Source: Candidatus Sulfotelmatobacter sp.
GTDB lineage: Bacteria; Acidobacteriota; Terriglobia; Terriglobales; Acidobacteriaceae
DNA: 5,906 nt
Reading direction: 5' to 3'
NCBI GenBank assembly: GCA_030049565.1
Contig: JASIKQ010000271.1
Coordinates: forward strand, 1 to 5,906
A program made the translations under genes and the position numbers. The notes beneath the pieces are model-generated. The model did not search any database. It saw nothing but the letters and a program-made list of their open reading frames with translations, and was not told the origin of the DNA. Shown one piece after another: positions 4,764 to 5,906 of the stretch; within the stretch, counting starts at the first letter, position 1, and each line of letters opens with the position of its first letter.

Positions 4764-5675
4764 ATGTTTGCCATCATCGGCATCGTAGTGGTCTTCGGCG
4801 CCATCGTCGCCGGCTACCTCATGGAGCACGGCAACATCCGTGTGCTCTTGCAGCCCGCCGAGCTGATCATCATCGGCGGCGCCGCCACTGGCACTGTGCT
4901 CATCGCCAATCCCCTGCATGTACTCCAACAAATTGCCGCCGGCATCGGCGGCGTCTTCGGCGGTTCGAAATACACGAAGCAGGCCTATATCGATTCTCTA
5001 AAAATGATGTACGACCTGCTCAACAAAGCGCGCAAAGATGGGTTGATGGCTCTCGAAAATGACGTCGAAGAACCCGCCAAAAGCCCGTTCTTTTCCAAAG
5101 GCCCGGCGGTCATGAAGAATCATCACGTTCGTGATTATGTCTGCGATTCCCTGCGCATGGCCATCACCGGCGTGGACGCCTTCGATCTCGACCAGATGCT
5201 CGACCTCGATCTCGAAGTCCACCATAACGACTCTTCGCAATCCACCTCCGCGCTCAGCACCGTGGCCGACTCGCTTCCCGGCCTCGGCATTGTCGCCGCC
5301 GTTCTCGGAGTTGTCATCACCATGGGCGCTCTCGGCGGCCCTCCCGAAGAAATTGGACGAAAAGTCGCCGCGGCGCTCGTGGGCACTTTTCTCGGTATCC
5401 TTCTCTGCTACGGACTCGTCGGTCCCATCGCCGCCAACATGGCCAAACTCGCCGCCGAAGAGCATGCCTATCTCTACGTGCTGCGGGTTCTGATTATTTC
5501 TTTTCTTCGGGGCACCGCTCCGATCATGGCCGTCGAAGTCGCCCGCCGCGCCATTCCCGGCCACGTCCGCCCATCATTTCGCGAAGTAGAAGCCGCCTGC
5601 CGCAAGAAAGCAGCGCCAGATGCAGCACCCCCGCCCGCGGACAAGGCCGCAGCCGCCGCTGGTGCGGCGAAGTAA
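4764..5675 (+). CDS. motA: Flagellar motor stator protein MotA
   Basis: The 303-residue protein is the proton-channel subunit that surrounds MotB in the inner membrane and pushes on rotor protein FliG. Membrane segments lie at about 2-20, 33-50, 170-191 and 201-224, with the large cytoplasmic loop between helices 2 and 3. The rotor-contact charges R90 and E98 (in KARKDGLMALEND) match the E. coli numbering exactly. The two essential prolines are present at P172 (SLPGLGIVAAVLG) and P221 (LVGPIAANM). NPLHVL and the stretch FLRGTAPIMAVEVARR are also typical. The C terminus ends in an Ala/Pro-rich tail (about 283-303) beyond the conserved core. GAGGA lies 7 nt before the ATG and 3 nt separate it from the preceding PAS gene, indicating translational coupling. 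motB follows after 18 nt. Confidence 0.97.
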   Translation: MFAIIGIVVVFGAIVAGYLMEHGNIRVLLQPAELIIIGGAATGTVLIANPLHVLQQIAAGIGGVFGGSKYTKQAYIDSLKMMYDLLNKARKDGLMALENDVEEPAKSPFFSKGPAVMKNHHVRDYVCDSLRMAITGVDAFDLDQMLDLDLEVHHNDSSQSTSALSTVADSLPGLGIVAAVLGVVITMGALGGPPEEIGRKVAAALVGTFLGILLCYGLVGPIAANMAKLAAEEHAYLYVLRVLIISFLRGTAPIMAVEVARRAIPGHVRPSFREVEAACRKKAAPDAAPPPADKAAAAAGAAK

Positions 5676-5693
5676 CGCCTCGAGGAGAAACCT

Positions 5694-5906
5694 ATGGACA
5701 AAACTCGCCCCATCATCCTGATCAAAAAGAAAGGCGGCCACGGCGCTCATCACGGCGGCGCTTGGAAGGTCGCCTACGCGGATTTCGTTACCGCCATGAT
5801 GGCTTTGTTCATTGTCCTCTGGCTGCTCAACACCAACAAAAAAGTGCAGGAAGCCGTGGGCGGATATTTCCGCGATCCCACCGGCACGGTCAACAAAGCT
5901 GGAACC
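5694..5906 (+). CDS. motB: Flagellar motor stator protein MotB, N-terminal part (cut by window edge)
   Basis: The 71 visible codons give the MotB N terminus: a basic, His/Gly-rich start (KKKGGHGAHHGGAWKVAYADF at 11-31), one membrane helix at about 28-46 and the beginning of the plug region (YFRDPTGTV at 58-66). D30, in AYADFVTAMMALF, is the proton-carrying aspartate (D32 of E. coli), so an H+-driven stator is likely. The peptidoglycan-binding OmpA-like domain would lie beyond the edge. GAGGAG lies about 7 nt before the ATG, and only 18 nt separate it from the motA stop. Together with MotA it forms the torque-generating stator unit. Confidence 0.95.
   Translation, partial: MDKTRPIILIKKKGGHGAHHGGAWKVAYADFVTAMMALFIVLWLLNTNKKVQEAVGGYFRDPTGTVNKAGT

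Overview
The window is about 5.9 kb of GC-rich bacterial chromosome with seven protein-coding genes. Five lie on the minus strand (left and centre) and three-gene motility DNA lies on the plus strand (right), counting two genes cut by the window edges. The style (ECF sigma factor with a zf-HC2 anti-sigma, an AHSA1-type protein, a sulfite-oxidase-fold protein beside a cytochrome b561, and repeat-like short hairpins between genes) would suit an Acidobacteriota (Terriglobia-like) genome. That is an impression from gene content and protein style, not a demonstrated assignment.

Left part, minus strand, read right to left: an SRPBCC/AHSA1 family protein (1256-1750), then an ECF sigma factor (530-1195, TTG start), then its membrane-anchored zinc-finger anti-sigma factor (1-536, running off the left edge). 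The anti-sigma start overlaps the sigma stop by 7 nt, so the two are almost certainly co-translated. The anti-sigma has a cytoplasmic H-x3-C-x2-C zinc motif, one membrane helix and an outer tail that begins to look like a small Ada-type Cys/His metal-binding module.

Centre, minus strand: a Tat-exported molybdopterin oxidoreductase of the sulfite oxidase/MsrP fold (2680-3387), followed by a four-helix cytochrome b561-type membrane subunit (start 2608, end 1901). Together they look like a periplasmic molybdoenzyme with a membrane haem b electron partner, similar in principle to MsrPQ but with a different membrane subunit. A compound inverted repeat (1832-1877) lies just downstream.

A divergent intergenic region of about 450 bp (3388-3836) has no convincing gene. 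It holds a strong GC-rich hairpin, a perfect 16-bp interrupted palindrome, a pair of competing small hairpins and a possible flagellar sigma-28-like promoter.

Right part, plus strand: a PAS + degenerate GGDEF protein (3837-4760), then motA (4764-5675) and the start of motB (5694 to the right edge), tightly spaced as one operon. The GGDEF signature is replaced by SEGRF, so the protein is probably a signalling or receptor protein rather than a cyclase. Its position 3 nt ahead of the stator genes is the most interesting feature of the window, suggesting a PAS/nucleotide sensor coupled to flagellar stator expression or function.
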